DNA from: Modestobacter sp. VKM Ac-2984
Lineage (GTDB): Bacteria; Actinomycetota; Actinomycetes; Mycobacteriales; Geodermatophilaceae
Assembly: GCF_026967985.1 (NCBI RefSeq)
Contig: NZ_JAPVBJ010000006.1
Coordinates: 124,001 to 188,000, forward strand
DNA length: 64,000 nucleotides
Direction: 5' to 3'
Each line of letters opens with the position of its first letter. Within the stretch, counting starts at the first letter, position 1. The translations under genes were made by a program, and so were the position numbers. The notes beneath the pieces were generated by a model. It was not told the DNA's origin. It saw nothing but the letters and a program-made list of their open reading frames with translations, and ran no database searches. This document shows positions 33,946 through 42,469 of this stretch, in pieces.

Positions 33946-35772
33946 TCAGCTCCGGCGTGACCCCCGGGCGGACCGGTTGCGCCGGCCGGCGCCGCCACCG
34001 GTGTTCGCGGTCGGCGCGGGACGATCGCCCGTCCGGGCGCCACCCCGGCCGCGGCCGCCCCCGGCCGGACGGGAGCGCTCGGCGGCGCCCCGCCCGGCCC
34101 GCGGGCCGCTGCACGGGCGGCAGGTGGTGAACCACGGGGCGATCGACGTGCCGCACTCGGTGCAGGTGCCCGAGCGGCCGATGGCGATCGCGTCGGGCAG
34201 CAGCTCGGTGATCGTCTCGGCGCACGCCTCCTCGAGCTCGGCGGCGTCGTCGCTGTCCAGCCCGGCCACGCCGGGGAACTGGCGGAGCAGGGTCTGGGCG
34301 TCCCGCGCGGCGGCAGCGGCCTGCTCGTACTCCTCGACCGAGCCCTTGACGGGGTATTCCGGGAGCACGGTCTCGACCGGCACCGGCAGGCCGACCGCGT
34401 GCTGCAGGGCGGCCCGGGCCAGCACCAGCCAGCGGGTGCGCCGCGGCGGGTTGTAGTCGATGGCGAGGTTGATCAGCCGCCACACCGTCTGCAGGTCGCC
34501 GGCCTCGCCCAGCGGCCCGCGCAGCATCGGCAGCAGGGCGTGCACCCGCAGCACCAGGCCGGAGACGTCGTCGGCGGTCATGCCCTCGTCCTGGGTCGCG
34601 ACCCGCGCCCAGGCCATCCAGCGGGTCAGCGCCTCGGGCAGGTCGACCGCCTCGAACGCGCCGAGGTCCTCCAGCTCCGGGCGGAGGCGCGGCCGGCGCT
34701 TGGGCAGGTCGCTCATCTCGTCGCCACGGGCCACCGCGGCGCCGGCACCGACCAGCGCGCCGACCGGCTTGAGCCCGGCGACCCCGATCAGGATGCCGGT
34801 CTGGCCGTGCCCCGTGAGCCCGTACCGGCCGGCGCGCCCGGCGATCTGGGCGACCTCCCAGGTGCGCAGCGGGCGCAGCTCCTGGCCGTCGAACTTGGTG
34901 GTCTCGGCGAACAGCACCGTGGTGGCCGGCACGTTGATGCCGTGGCCGATGACGTCGGTGGTCACCAGCACGTCGAACTCGCCGCGGGTGAACCGGTCGA
35001 TGACCTGGCGGCGGGTGGCCGGCGGCAGCGCGCCGTAGAGCACGCCGACCTTGCCGGGCCGGTGCTGGTCCAGCTCGGCGGCGACGGCGTAGACGGCCTT
35101 GCGGGAGAAGGCCACGACGAGGGTCTGCGGGCGGACGGCGTCGGTGCGCACCGGTGCCTTGAGCACGTCCAGGCGGGAGAGCCGCTTGTGGTTGACGACC
35201 TGGACCTGCTGGGCGTCGGTGACCAGCGGCTTGAGCACCAGGTACGCCTCGGCGGCGGAGATGAGGTGCATCTCGCGGTACTCGCCGGTCAGCAGCAGCC
35301 GCGCCCAGTGGTGGCCGCGGTCGGGGTCGGTGACCCAGTGCGACTCGTCCAGGACCAGCAGCTCGCCGCGGTCGGGGGCCTTCTCCACGGTGCAGCAGAC
35401 GATCGCCGCGTTCGGGTCGATCTCCTCCTCGCCGGTGGACAGGCCCACGGTGCCGGGCGGGAGCTGGGCGGAGAGCTTGGCGTAGGCCTCATGGGCCAGC
35501 TGCCGCAGCGGGGCTGCGTAGACGCCCGAGCCGGTGGCGGCCAGCGCCTGCAGCGACTCGTAGGTCTTGCCGGAGTTGGTCGGGCCGAGGTGGAAGACCA
35601 CCTTCTGGGGGCGGGTCGCCCGGGAGGGGAGCTCGGGAGCAGCGCCGTCCACCCAGATCTGCTGGGCGCGCTTCTCGTCGCGCGCGGCGATCCGGTCGGC
35701 GTCACGGGCGGCGCTCTCGCGAGAGGCGCTCCGTTCGCGGCGACGGGTGGGGGACTGCGGGGGGACGGTCAC
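33946..35772 (-). CDS. SUV3-like superfamily 2 RNA helicase
   Basis: This 608-residue ATP-dependent helicase has a Walker A in HLGPTNSGKTYESL (residues 63-70). The motif II is DESH (142-145) and motif VI is QIAGRAGRYG. The GPTNSGKT wording and the compact two-lobed core followed by a helical domain match the SUV3 family, known from the mitochondrial RNA degradosome. Bacterial homologues exist but are less studied. The C-terminus adds a CxxC...CxxC zinc ribbon (CTECGTSIAPWFTTCRPC) and an Arg/Gly-rich tail suited to RNA binding. The start is GTG with a weak ribosome site. Confidence 0.85.
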   Translation of the reverse strand: MTVPPQSPTRRRERSASRESAARDADRIAARDEKRAQQIWVDGAAPELPSRATRPQKVVFHLGPTNSGKTYESLQALAATGSGVYAAPLRQLAHEAYAKLSAQLPPGTVGLSTGEEEIDPNAAIVCCTVEKAPDRGELLVLDESHWVTDPDRGHHWARLLLTGEYREMHLISAAEAYLVLKPLVTDAQQVQVVNHKRLSRLDVLKAPVRTDAVRPQTLVVAFSRKAVYAVAAELDQHRPGKVGVLYGALPPATRRQVIDRFTRGEFDVLVTTDVIGHGINVPATTVLFAETTKFDGQELRPLRTWEVAQIAGRAGRYGLTGHGQTGILIGVAGLKPVGALVGAGAAVARGDEMSDLPKRRPRLRPELEDLGAFEAVDLPEALTRWMAWARVATQDEGMTADDVSGLVLRVHALLPMLRGPLGEAGDLQTVWRLINLAIDYNPPRRTRWLVLARAALQHAVGLPVPVETVLPEYPVKGSVEEYEQAAAAARDAQTLLRQFPGVAGLDSDDAAELEEACAETITELLPDAIAIGRSGTCTECGTSIAPWFTTCRPCSGPRAGRGAAERSRPAGGGRGRGGARTGDRPAPTANTGGGAGRRNRSARGSRRS

Positions 35773-35993
35773 AGACAGGGAGTGTCCTTCGCTGAGGGGT
35801 CAGGCGGTGGGAGGTCGACGCGCGCGTGCGCGGACCATCACTAGGTGGAACACCGCCAGCGGCCCCATCATGCCCGACGGCGCTGTCCTGGTGAACCGTG
35901 CCGTGGCGACGCGGCGCCGGGCGGAGGCCGACCTCGACTCCGGGTCGGGCGGTCCGTGCGTCCGCCGGCGGACCTGTCTCGGGGGCGGGACGC

Positions 35994-35999
35994 TAGCCT
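35994..35999 (+). promoter_or_regulatory. -10 element of tRNA-Ser
   Basis: TAGCCT lies 10 bases before the first base of the tRNA, the usual spacing for an actinobacterial tRNA promoter. A -35 consensus is not obvious. Confidence 0.5.
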
Positions 36000-36009
36000 C
36001 GGACCGCCA

Positions 36010-36097
36010 GGAGGGCTCGCCTAGTGGCCGATGGCGGCGGTCTTGAAAACCGCTAAGAGTTCACAGCTCTTCGTGGGTTCGAATCCCACGCCCTCCG
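36010..36097 (+). tRNA. tRNA-Ser(UGA)
   Basis: This 88-nt class II tRNA has acceptor GGAGGGC pairing with GCCCTCC and discriminator G. The anticodon loop CTTGAAA gives UGA. A long variable arm (GAGTTCACAGCTC) marks it as serine, and the T-loop GGGTTCGAATCCC is perfect. CCA is not encoded. It lies about 400 bp from the downstream end of the accessory operon and is a plausible integration point for the island. Confidence 0.97.
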
Positions 36098-36502
36098 CCG
36101 ACCTGTGCGTTAGCACGGGGTTTGGACAGTGCAGACGTCGCTCGGACGTTCGCGCAGCCAATCCGCAGCCATGGCAGCGGGTTTCCAGCCCCATGTCTGC
36201 ACGCGGCTCCGCCGTCAATCACGGAGAGCCACGTGCACCTGGGTGTGCTGTGCGGCCGGACTGGGACGTCCGGCCGTCGCTCCTCGCTTCTGTGTGCCCC
36301 CCATTGCCAGTCGCCCGTCCCGGTCCGGTAACCGGTTCGGCGCCGATCCTGTCGGCTGAGGGCCGGCGCGTCGATAAAGCGGTGTTGTTGGTGGACCTGC
36401 TCCAGATCGCCGCCGCCGTCGCCGCTGTGCTGCTCCTCGTGTACGGGCTGGTCGCCTAGCGGTCCCCCGGTCGGCACGGCGTGGCGCGGACCTGCCGGGG
36501 TG
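36098..36502. other. 405-bp region between tRNA-Ser and the accessory operon
   Basis: No convincing gene is seen. The composition is somewhat lower in GC. The only coding candidate is a 25-codon hydrophobic frame at 36382-36459 (GTG start, VLLVDLLQIAAAVAAV then a second hydrophobic run). It could encode a tiny membrane peptide but has no clear ribosome site. No second copy of the tRNA 3' end was found here. Confidence 0.5.
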
Positions 36503-37132
36503 TCACCGCGAACGTCCGTTCCGCCGCAAGCCGCCGGCCATCCCGGCGATCGAGTCGGCGATGTCATCCTGGGCGGCCACCCGCGGCCCCGCACCGGTGG
36601 CCTCGGTGGAGATGACGTCCAGGCTTTCCGCGCTCGCCAGCCCCAGGCCGCAGGTGATGATCCGGATGTCCTCCGCCCGCATGACGTCGGACTTCGCACG
36701 CGCACCTGCCACGTCCCCGAGGTCGCCGTCGCCGAAGATGGCGACCACCCGGTCCCCGCCGCGGTTGGCCAGCAGCTGATGCGCCTGGTACAGAGCCGGC
36801 ACTACGTTGGTGCCGCCGCGGATCCCCGCGCCGCCGAGGAAGCGGTCCAGGGTCCTCCCGTCGCGGGTGAGCTCGGTGTGACCGACGACGCCGTCGTCCC
36901 AGAGCAGGACCGCCACCTCGTAGTAGGCCTGCAGTGCCTCGTCGACGAACCGCCGGCAGCCGACCTTGGCCTGCGTCAGCGGCGAGCCGCTCATCGAGCC
37001 GCTGACGTCGAGGCAGAGGACGACGGAGCCGCCGATTCGCGCCTGCACGGCCGCCAGGTGCCGCCCCGTCGGGTACTGGGTGAGCCCCGGAGCTTCGAAT
37101 GAACGCCGGGTCCAGGTGGGCACGCCGCTCAC
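36503..37132 (-). CDS. VWA-domain protein, last gene of the Hsp70/GTPase operon
   Basis: This 209-residue, essentially single-domain von Willebrand A protein has a complete metal-ion-dependent adhesion site: DVSGSMSGS (D42-x-S-x-S), a Thr in GGTNVVPA and an Asp in IFGDGDLGD. No signal peptide or membrane helix is seen, so it acts in the cytoplasm, where VWA proteins usually scaffold ATPase complexes. GTG 37132 overlaps the stop of the second Hsp70 (GTGA), which shows tight coupling. In conflict systems VWA and Hsp70-like proteins often occur together. The precise partner is unknown, with the Hsp70 or the HerA-type ATPase the best candidates. Confidence 0.88.
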   Translation of the reverse strand: MSGVPTWTRRSFEAPGLTQYPTGRHLAAVQARIGGSVVLCLDVSGSMSGSPLTQAKVGCRRFVDEALQAYYEVAVLLWDDGVVGHTELTRDGRTLDRFLGGAGIRGGTNVVPALYQAHQLLANRGGDRVVAIFGDGDLGDVAGARAKSDVMRAEDIRIITCGLGLASAESLDVISTEATGAGPRVAAQDDIADSIAGMAGGLRRNGRSR

Positions 37133-38700
37133 CGGGCCAGCCGCAGCGCGGACACGACGGCCTGCTGGTCCTGCACGTCGGCGCTGTCGGAGACGCCCTC
37201 GACGAAGGACTCCAGCAATAGCGTCCGCCCGCTCCGAGGCTCGGTCGCCGTGCAGCGCAACCGCCCGTCCAGCCCGACGGCCAGAGTGATGTCGATCGGC
37301 GAGCCCGCGGCCAGGCCGGCCGGGATGTCGACGATCTCGCCGTCCAGCACCCGCCGGTTGTAGGCCGCCTCCGGGGAGGCCACGGCGCCGGCCTGCTCCA
37401 TCAGCTCGACGCGCACTCGGTCTTGGTCGCTCATGATCGTCGCGAAGGTGGCCTGCACGCCTGGGACCGGCAGTGCCGTGTTCACCGCGATCAGGTGCTG
37501 CACGATGATCCGCTCCCCGCTCGGGTCCGTACTGTCGCAAATCTTGATGCCGAGGGCCCGAGGGACGACGGAGTGCACTGGCCGGGTGGTCTGCAGCCGG
37601 CGAGCGCTGTCCGGCACCGGCCCGGCCACCAGCTGCAGCGGCCGGCCGCTGAGCGACCGGGCGTGTACCGCGGCTCCCTTGCCGACCGCCAGGTCGGGGT
37701 CGCTGAGCTGCACCGGCAGGCCGAACCGGCGGGTCAGCCGCTCCGCGACCATCGGCATCCGGGTAGAGCCGCCGACCAGCACCGCCCGCGAGGGCCGCGG
37801 CGCGCCCGCGCGCACCGCGGCGTCCATGACCCGGGCGACCACGGTGAGCGTCTCCCCCAGCAGGTCGTCGCACGCCTCCTCGAACTCCCGCCGGGTGACC
37901 GTGATCGTCGACCGGCCGCCGTTCCAGTTCATCACCGTGCCGACGCTGGTCCGACGGGTCAGCGCCTTTTTGGTGTCCTCCGCCTGCAGGGCCAGCCGGC
38001 CGACGAAGTCCTCGTGGTCCCGGGCGTCCTCGTCGGAGGTGGCCAGCACGTACCGGTCCAGGAGCAGCTCGGTCAGCCGCTCGTCGAAGTTCAGCCCGCC
38101 CAGCTCCTCGCTGCCGTCGACGGCGACCACCCGCGGCCCGATGCCGGTCAGCTCGACGACCGTCGCGTCGAAGGTGCCCCCGCCCAGGTCGAAGACGAGC
38201 AGGCTGCCCGTCTCCCCGGAGCTGATGCCATAGGCCAGGGCGGCGGCGACCGGCTCGGCAACCAGGTCCAGGCACTGAAGGCCGGCGATCTGCGCCGCGG
38301 CTGCGGTGGCCTCGCGCTCGGCGACCCCGAAGTAGGCCGGCACGCTGATGACCGCGGCGAGCTCAGCCGGCGGGACACCGAGGTGCTCGCTCGCCGCCGC
38401 CACCAGGGAGCGGAGGATGACCGCGGAGATGCCCTCGGGCCGGTACTGGTGACCGCCGAAGGTGAGCTGGTGGTCACGGCCCATCTGGCGCTTGATGGCC
38501 ACGGCGGTGCGGTCGGGGTGGACCGCCGCCGCGTTCTTGGCCTCCTTGCCGACGACGACGCTGCCGTCGACGTCGAAGTGCACCGCCGACGGGGTCAGGT
38601 CGTCACCCTCGGCGTTCGGGATGACCTCGACGGTCCCGTCGTCGCGGACGTGCCCGATCACCGAGTACGTCGTGCCAAGGTCGATGCCTATGGGGATCAC
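37129..38700 (-). CDS. Second Hsp70-like chaperone ATPase of the operon
   Basis: This 523-residue protein has a full Hsp70 actin-fold ATPase: phosphate-1 GIDLGTTYSVIGHV at the N-terminus, VISVPAYFGVAEREAT, LLVFDLGGGTFDATVV and VLVGGSTRMPMV. A shortened beta-type substrate domain covers about 370-500, and the long helical lid and EEVD-like end of DnaK (about 610-640 residues) are absent. GTG 38700 has GAGAGG seven bases upstream. It is distinct from the first Hsp70 at 51649. It lies between the HerA-type ATPase and the coupled VWA gene and probably serves that sub-complex. Confidence 0.92.
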   Translation of the reverse strand: MIPIGIDLGTTYSVIGHVRDDGTVEVIPNAEGDDLTPSAVHFDVDGSVVVGKEAKNAAAVHPDRTAVAIKRQMGRDHQLTFGGHQYRPEGISAVILRSLVAAASEHLGVPPAELAAVISVPAYFGVAEREATAAAAQIAGLQCLDLVAEPVAAALAYGISSGETGSLLVFDLGGGTFDATVVELTGIGPRVVAVDGSEELGGLNFDERLTELLLDRYVLATSDEDARDHEDFVGRLALQAEDTKKALTRRTSVGTVMNWNGGRSTITVTRREFEEACDDLLGETLTVVARVMDAAVRAGAPRPSRAVLVGGSTRMPMVAERLTRRFGLPVQLSDPDLAVGKGAAVHARSLSGRPLQLVAGPVPDSARRLQTTRPVHSVVPRALGIKICDSTDPSGERIIVQHLIAVNTALPVPGVQATFATIMSDQDRVRVELMEQAGAVASPEAAYNRRVLDGEIVDIPAGLAAGSPIDITLAVGLDGRLRCTATEPRSGRTLLLESFVEGVSDSADVQDQQAVVSALRLAR

Positions 38701-38729
38701 GGGCCTACCTCTCTCCCTCTCGCCGATCG

Positions 38730-41501
38730 TCAGCTGATCCCGGCCCGGGTCAGCAGCTTGGTCGTGACCTCGCGCGGCAGCCGGCTGCGGGCCACCGCCT
38801 GGTTCACCTGACAGCGGACGACGATGCGCGCCCCGTCTTCGCCGAGCAGATCGGTGAGCATGCCGAGGTCGTCCTTGAAGTGCTCCGCGACGTCGGACAG
38901 GTCCTGCCGCCAGCCCGGCCCGTTCAGGCTGGCCGGTCCGGTCCGCGGCGCGTCCCGGAGCAGGGCCCAGGCTGGCAGCCGGATGCCACACCGGGCGCCA
39001 CAGTCCGGGCACGTCCGGCGCACCGGCGTCGGCACCGAGTAGTCCAGCGCTGCCTGCGCGGTCACCGGCACCCCGGCCAGCCACAGCTCGTACATCGCCG
39101 CGAGCGCGCCATCTACCGCCGCGGCGCTAGGAAATACCGCGTCGCCGCGCTCCCGCGTGAGCAGCCGGCGCATCGCCGCCCAGGCCAGGCAGGAGGTGCG
39201 CAGGTTGCCCGTCGAGGCGGCCCGGGTGAGCGCTCCGTGGGCTTGCTTGCGGACCGCCCGGCCGTCGCCGTCCCCGACCCGGGTGGCGACGATAAAGAGT
39301 GCCATCGCCGGCTCGGCGAGCGCCGCGGTCTGCCAGGCCCGGAAGTGCTCGGTCGGGGCGTCCTCACAGCACGGCCACGTCGTCCGGCCGGGCGGCGCGG
39401 GCCGGGCCGCGCCCGCCGGGGTCAGCGGGTCGGCCGGGGCCACCGCCACGGTCTGCGGGCTGGGCTCCCGCCGGGTCGACACGATCGCCTGCCCGCGGGC
39501 CAGCCCGCCGAGCAGGTCGGCGTCCTCCGGCGGCAGGCCCAGGGCGCCGGCTAGTGAGGCCTGGTCCTCGGGGTGCACCACCCGGTGCGCGATCTTCACG
39601 TTGGTGTTGCGCAGTACGTCGCTGGACACCTTCGCCGGGCTCTGGTCGACGACCACGACCTGCTCGCCGAAGCTGCGCACCTCCGCCAGCAGCGAGGACA
39701 GCAGCTCCGCGGAGATCCGGCGCGCGCTGCCCGAGGCGCCGTCCTCCTGAGCCGCGGGCACCTCCGGGATGACCCGGTGCGCCTCCTCGAGCACCAGCAC
39801 GTGCTCCACCGGCCGGGGCTGCCGCCGGGCCCGCGCCCGCGCCTGGGTCGCCATGGCCAGCAGCAGCACGACGAAGGCCCGCTCCTCGTCATCGACCAGG
39901 TCGGCTAGCGTGACAACGCTTGGCCGGTCCAGCAGCCGGTCGACCATCCCGGAGTCCGGCCAGACGAACCGGTGCGCCCGCACCGGGGCCAGCAGCACCG
40001 CCAGCCGGGTCGACAGCGAGGCCAGGATGTTGCTGTGCGCCTCCGGCGCGTAGCCGAGGCCGGCCACCAGCCCCTCCAGCCGGTCCCGGACGTCGTAGAG
40101 CACCGTTCCCTCCGGCCCGCCCGGCTGCATGGAGACGGCGTCGAAGAGTTGCGTGACGACGTAGGGGGTCGGCGGCGGCATGGTGAACGCACCCCGGAAC
40201 GCCTGGGAGACCCGGGTGACGTGCGCGACCGCGTCCTCGCCCGGCCACGGCTGCATCAGGTCCATTCGCAGCTCGGAGCCGGTGACCACGGTCAGCCCGC
40301 CGCGGAACAGCGACGCGGCGGCGGAGTACTCGTCCTTGACCGGGTCGATGACCAGGAAGGGCACACCCTGCGAGTTCCACAGCTCGGCGAGCAGCCGGTG
40401 CAGCGTCGTCGTCTTGCCCGAACCGGTCGTCCCGGTGACGAACGCGTGCCCCTCCAGGTCGGTAAGGCTGATCGACGCCTCGAGGTCGGTGGACCAGTAC
40501 GTGCCCAGCGAAAGCGCGTCACTGGACCGGTTCGGCCGGCGGTGCGCCGGCGGTGCCTTCCGGACGCCGAGACCCGGCGACGCCGCCGCGGGCGTGGCCA
40601 GCAGCCCCGCTACGTCGGCGGAGGCGAGCACCGAGACCGGAGGCGCCGCCGCGCCGCTGAGGTCGAGGTCGAGGTCCAGCGCCCGGAAGCGGCGCCCCTG
40701 TTCCTCGGCCACCGCACCGTGCAGGCAGGCCAACACCCGGCCGGCGCATCGGTCGTCCTCGGCCATCGCCCAGCAGGTGACCAGCCACATCCCGAACGCG
40801 CTGCCCTGCGCCAGGTAGCCCTGCAGCACGCCCGACCACTCCTGCACCCGCGACCAGTGGGCTGACACCGTCGCCACGGTCTGCGTTGCCGAGCGCTGGC
40901 GGGTGGTGGAGAGGTTCTCCGCCGCCACGTGCGCCAGCTCCACCAGATGCGATTCGGCCCGGCCGACGTCGCCGTGGCCGGCGGCCGTCAGGCTCAGCAG
41001 CACCGACCAGGTGCCCGGTTGCAGCGACAGCTTGTCCAGTAGGACCGGGCCTGGGTTGGCCTCGCCGTCGCGCCGGAGGTCGGGCAGCAACCGGTACGCC
41101 ACCCCGACCGCCACGCCCCCCTCCAGCATGGCCGTGGCCGAGGACGGCAAGACGTCACAGGCCGGTGCCAGCGAGGCGCGCACCAGCGCCAGCGTGTCCG
41201 GGTCGGCCGAGCCCAGGTACAGGCGCATCCCGTCGACGTCATCGTGGGCCACCAGCACGTGCAGCCGCGCGCCGCTCCCCCCGCCGAGCGTGGTCAGCAG
41301 CCGTTCGAAGGGCTGCACGGCCTCCTCGGTGCGGGTCGGGACGGCGGTGACGTGCACCCAACGCACGCCCGAGGGCAGCACCGGCGCCGCGCAGCGCCCG
41401 GCCCGGTGCGGGCCGGTGCCGAGCGCGGCGAGCACCTCCGCGGGAGCGTGCGGCAGCGCTGCCCCGGCGGTGGGTACGCCGAGGACGGAGAGGAGGTCCA
41501 C
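38730..41501 (-). CDS. HerA/DUF87-type ATPase
   Basis: This 923-residue P-loop ATPase has a Walker A GTTGSGKT at 357-364 and a Walker B VLVLEEAH at 568-575. These sit in a HerA-like core whose start FVTGTTGSGKTTTLHRLL is typical of DUF87 hexameric ATPases. The N-terminal 340 residues are alpha/beta and contain no recognised domain. The C-terminal 200 include a CPDCGARCG zinc-binding motif. Members commonly form hexameric DNA or protein translocases and occur in several defence systems. The start is GTG, 11 bases after the immunity-like gene. I infer a translocase or scaffold role; no nuclease partner is visible. Confidence 0.85.
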   Translation of the reverse strand: MDLLSVLGVPTAGAALPHAPAEVLAALGTGPHRAGRCAAPVLPSGVRWVHVTAVPTRTEEAVQPFERLLTTLGGGSGARLHVLVAHDDVDGMRLYLGSADPDTLALVRASLAPACDVLPSSATAMLEGGVAVGVAYRLLPDLRRDGEANPGPVLLDKLSLQPGTWSVLLSLTAAGHGDVGRAESHLVELAHVAAENLSTTRQRSATQTVATVSAHWSRVQEWSGVLQGYLAQGSAFGMWLVTCWAMAEDDRCAGRVLACLHGAVAEEQGRRFRALDLDLDLSGAAAPPVSVLASADVAGLLATPAAASPGLGVRKAPPAHRRPNRSSDALSLGTYWSTDLEASISLTDLEGHAFVTGTTGSGKTTTLHRLLAELWNSQGVPFLVIDPVKDEYSAAASLFRGGLTVVTGSELRMDLMQPWPGEDAVAHVTRVSQAFRGAFTMPPPTPYVVTQLFDAVSMQPGGPEGTVLYDVRDRLEGLVAGLGYAPEAHSNILASLSTRLAVLLAPVRAHRFVWPDSGMVDRLLDRPSVVTLADLVDDEERAFVVLLLAMATQARARARRQPRPVEHVLVLEEAHRVIPEVPAAQEDGASGSARRISAELLSSLLAEVRSFGEQVVVVDQSPAKVSSDVLRNTNVKIAHRVVHPEDQASLAGALGLPPEDADLLGGLARGQAIVSTRREPSPQTVAVAPADPLTPAGAARPAPPGRTTWPCCEDAPTEHFRAWQTAALAEPAMALFIVATRVGDGDGRAVRKQAHGALTRAASTGNLRTSCLAWAAMRRLLTRERGDAVFPSAAAVDGALAAMYELWLAGVPVTAQAALDYSVPTPVRRTCPDCGARCGIRLPAWALLRDAPRTGPASLNGPGWRQDLSDVAEHFKDDLGMLTDLLGEDGARIVVRCQVNQAVARSRLPREVTTKLLTRAGIS

Positions 41502-41512
41502 CGGGCCCGCGG

Positions 41513-41752
41513 TCAGCGGGCGTCGCTGAGCGCGGCCAGCGCCGACTGCGCGGTGTCCCGGAAGCCGAGCGGCCGGACGCCGCCGTTGTCGGCGACCACC
41601 CAGGTCGTCGTGCCCAGGGGGACGTCGCCGTCGGCGGACCAGGCGAAGAGCCAGCCGCCCTCCAGCCGCTCCCCGGCGAAGTGCTCGGCGTCGGCTGCCT
41701 CGCTCTTCGCCGCGGCCAGCGCCGCCCGTGCCTGCTCGATGGAGATCGCCAT
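41513..41752 (-). CDS. Imm35/YrhB-like immunity protein
   Basis: This 79-residue protein has an opening helix of about 20 residues (ISIEQARAALAAA), then GGWLFAWSADGD and TTWVVADNGGVRPLG. This is the layout I associate with the YrhB/Imm35 immunity fold. Its ATG overlaps the stop of the Tox-PL gene by one base (TGATG), the usual order of toxin followed by immunity. It is expected to bind and block the adjacent papain-like effector. The match is by pattern and short length, so the family name is moderately secure while the pairing is strong. Confidence 0.7.
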   Translation of the reverse strand: MAISIEQARAALAAAKSEAADAEHFAGERLEGGWLFAWSADGDVPLGTTTWVVADNGGVRPLGFRDTAQSALAALSDAR

Positions 41753-42465
41753 CAGAAGATCCGCTTCCCCTCGTCGTTCCACATCATGACCTGATGGCCC
41801 CACGCCTGGTCGAAGTACGGGTGGATGGTGGCGTCGTCGAACGACAGCACCTCGTGGTGCTGGGAGTCGACCACCTGGATGCGCCCCCGATGGTTCACGA
41901 CGTTGTAGGCGTGCCCACCGCGGCCGCCGCCGTCGTTGGCCCACTGCGACCCGATGATCGCGCTGGTGCCGTGGCCGCCTTCCTCCAGCCGGCGCCGGAT
42001 CGCGGCCACGTCGTCCGTGCGGGTGAACTGCTCGCCCGCCCACTCCTCCGTGCGCTCGGACAGCTCACCACGGGCCGCCATCTGGCCGGCGGCGTCGTGG
42101 GTCTCCGCGCGCCCGGCAGCCTCTTCTTGGTCGCCGCGCCAGGTCCGCTCGAAGCAGCGCGCGCAGTCGGCGCAGTTATTCTCGTAGCTGCCGTCCCGGT
42201 TCGGGTCGAACTCGGGGTTGACCCGGTCCACCGTCTCGTGCGGATCGGCGAACGGCTCGATCGGCCGGGGCCGGCTCATCGGCTCGAGGTACTCGCCCTC
42301 GTACTGCTGCCGGAACTCTCGGCATGGATCGTCCTTATACCCGAGGTGGTTGGTCGGGGTCTCCCGGACCTCGTGGCCCTCGGTGGTCCCGAGCCGGATC
42401 TCCTGCCCCGGGGCCCAGTCCGTCCCCTCGGTCCTCGACTGTTCCAGACGCGTCACCTGCACCAC
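41752..42465 (-). CDS. Papain-like Tox-PL effector (protein deamidase or protease fold)
   Basis: This 237-residue protein has the C-terminal half of the Tox-PL pattern: NNCADCARCFERTWRG supplies the nucleophile Cys98, GGHAYNVVN the His185, and IQVVDSQ the Asp200. These residues form the papain-like triad of the polymorphic-toxin glutamine-deamidase/protease group. There is no signal peptide, WXG, LXG or repeat-delivery domain, so it is not built like an exported polymorphic toxin. It is followed by an Imm35-like gene. GTG 42465 is used; a good ribosome site is not obvious. I infer a cytoplasmic effector released by the surrounding chaperone/ATPase machinery. Confidence 0.75.
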   Translation of the reverse strand: MVQVTRLEQSRTEGTDWAPGQEIRLGTTEGHEVRETPTNHLGYKDDPCREFRQQYEGEYLEPMSRPRPIEPFADPHETVDRVNPEFDPNRDGSYENNCADCARCFERTWRGDQEEAAGRAETHDAAGQMAARGELSERTEEWAGEQFTRTDDVAAIRRRLEEGGHGTSAIIGSQWANDGGGRGGHAYNVVNHRGRIQVVDSQHHEVLSFDDATIHPYFDQAWGHQVMMWNDEGKRIF

Positions 42466-42469
42466 CCCA

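Noticed and set aside
36021-36218. Minus-strand reading frame ending EGVGFEPTKSCELLAVFKTAAIGH
   Set aside because: This is the familiar false peptide produced by translating the antisense of a tRNA gene (here tRNA-Ser); it has no ribosome site.
36382-36459. 25-codon hydrophobic frame after tRNA-Ser
   Set aside because: It has no clear ribosome site or homologue that I recognise. Mentioned in the region note but not called as a gene.
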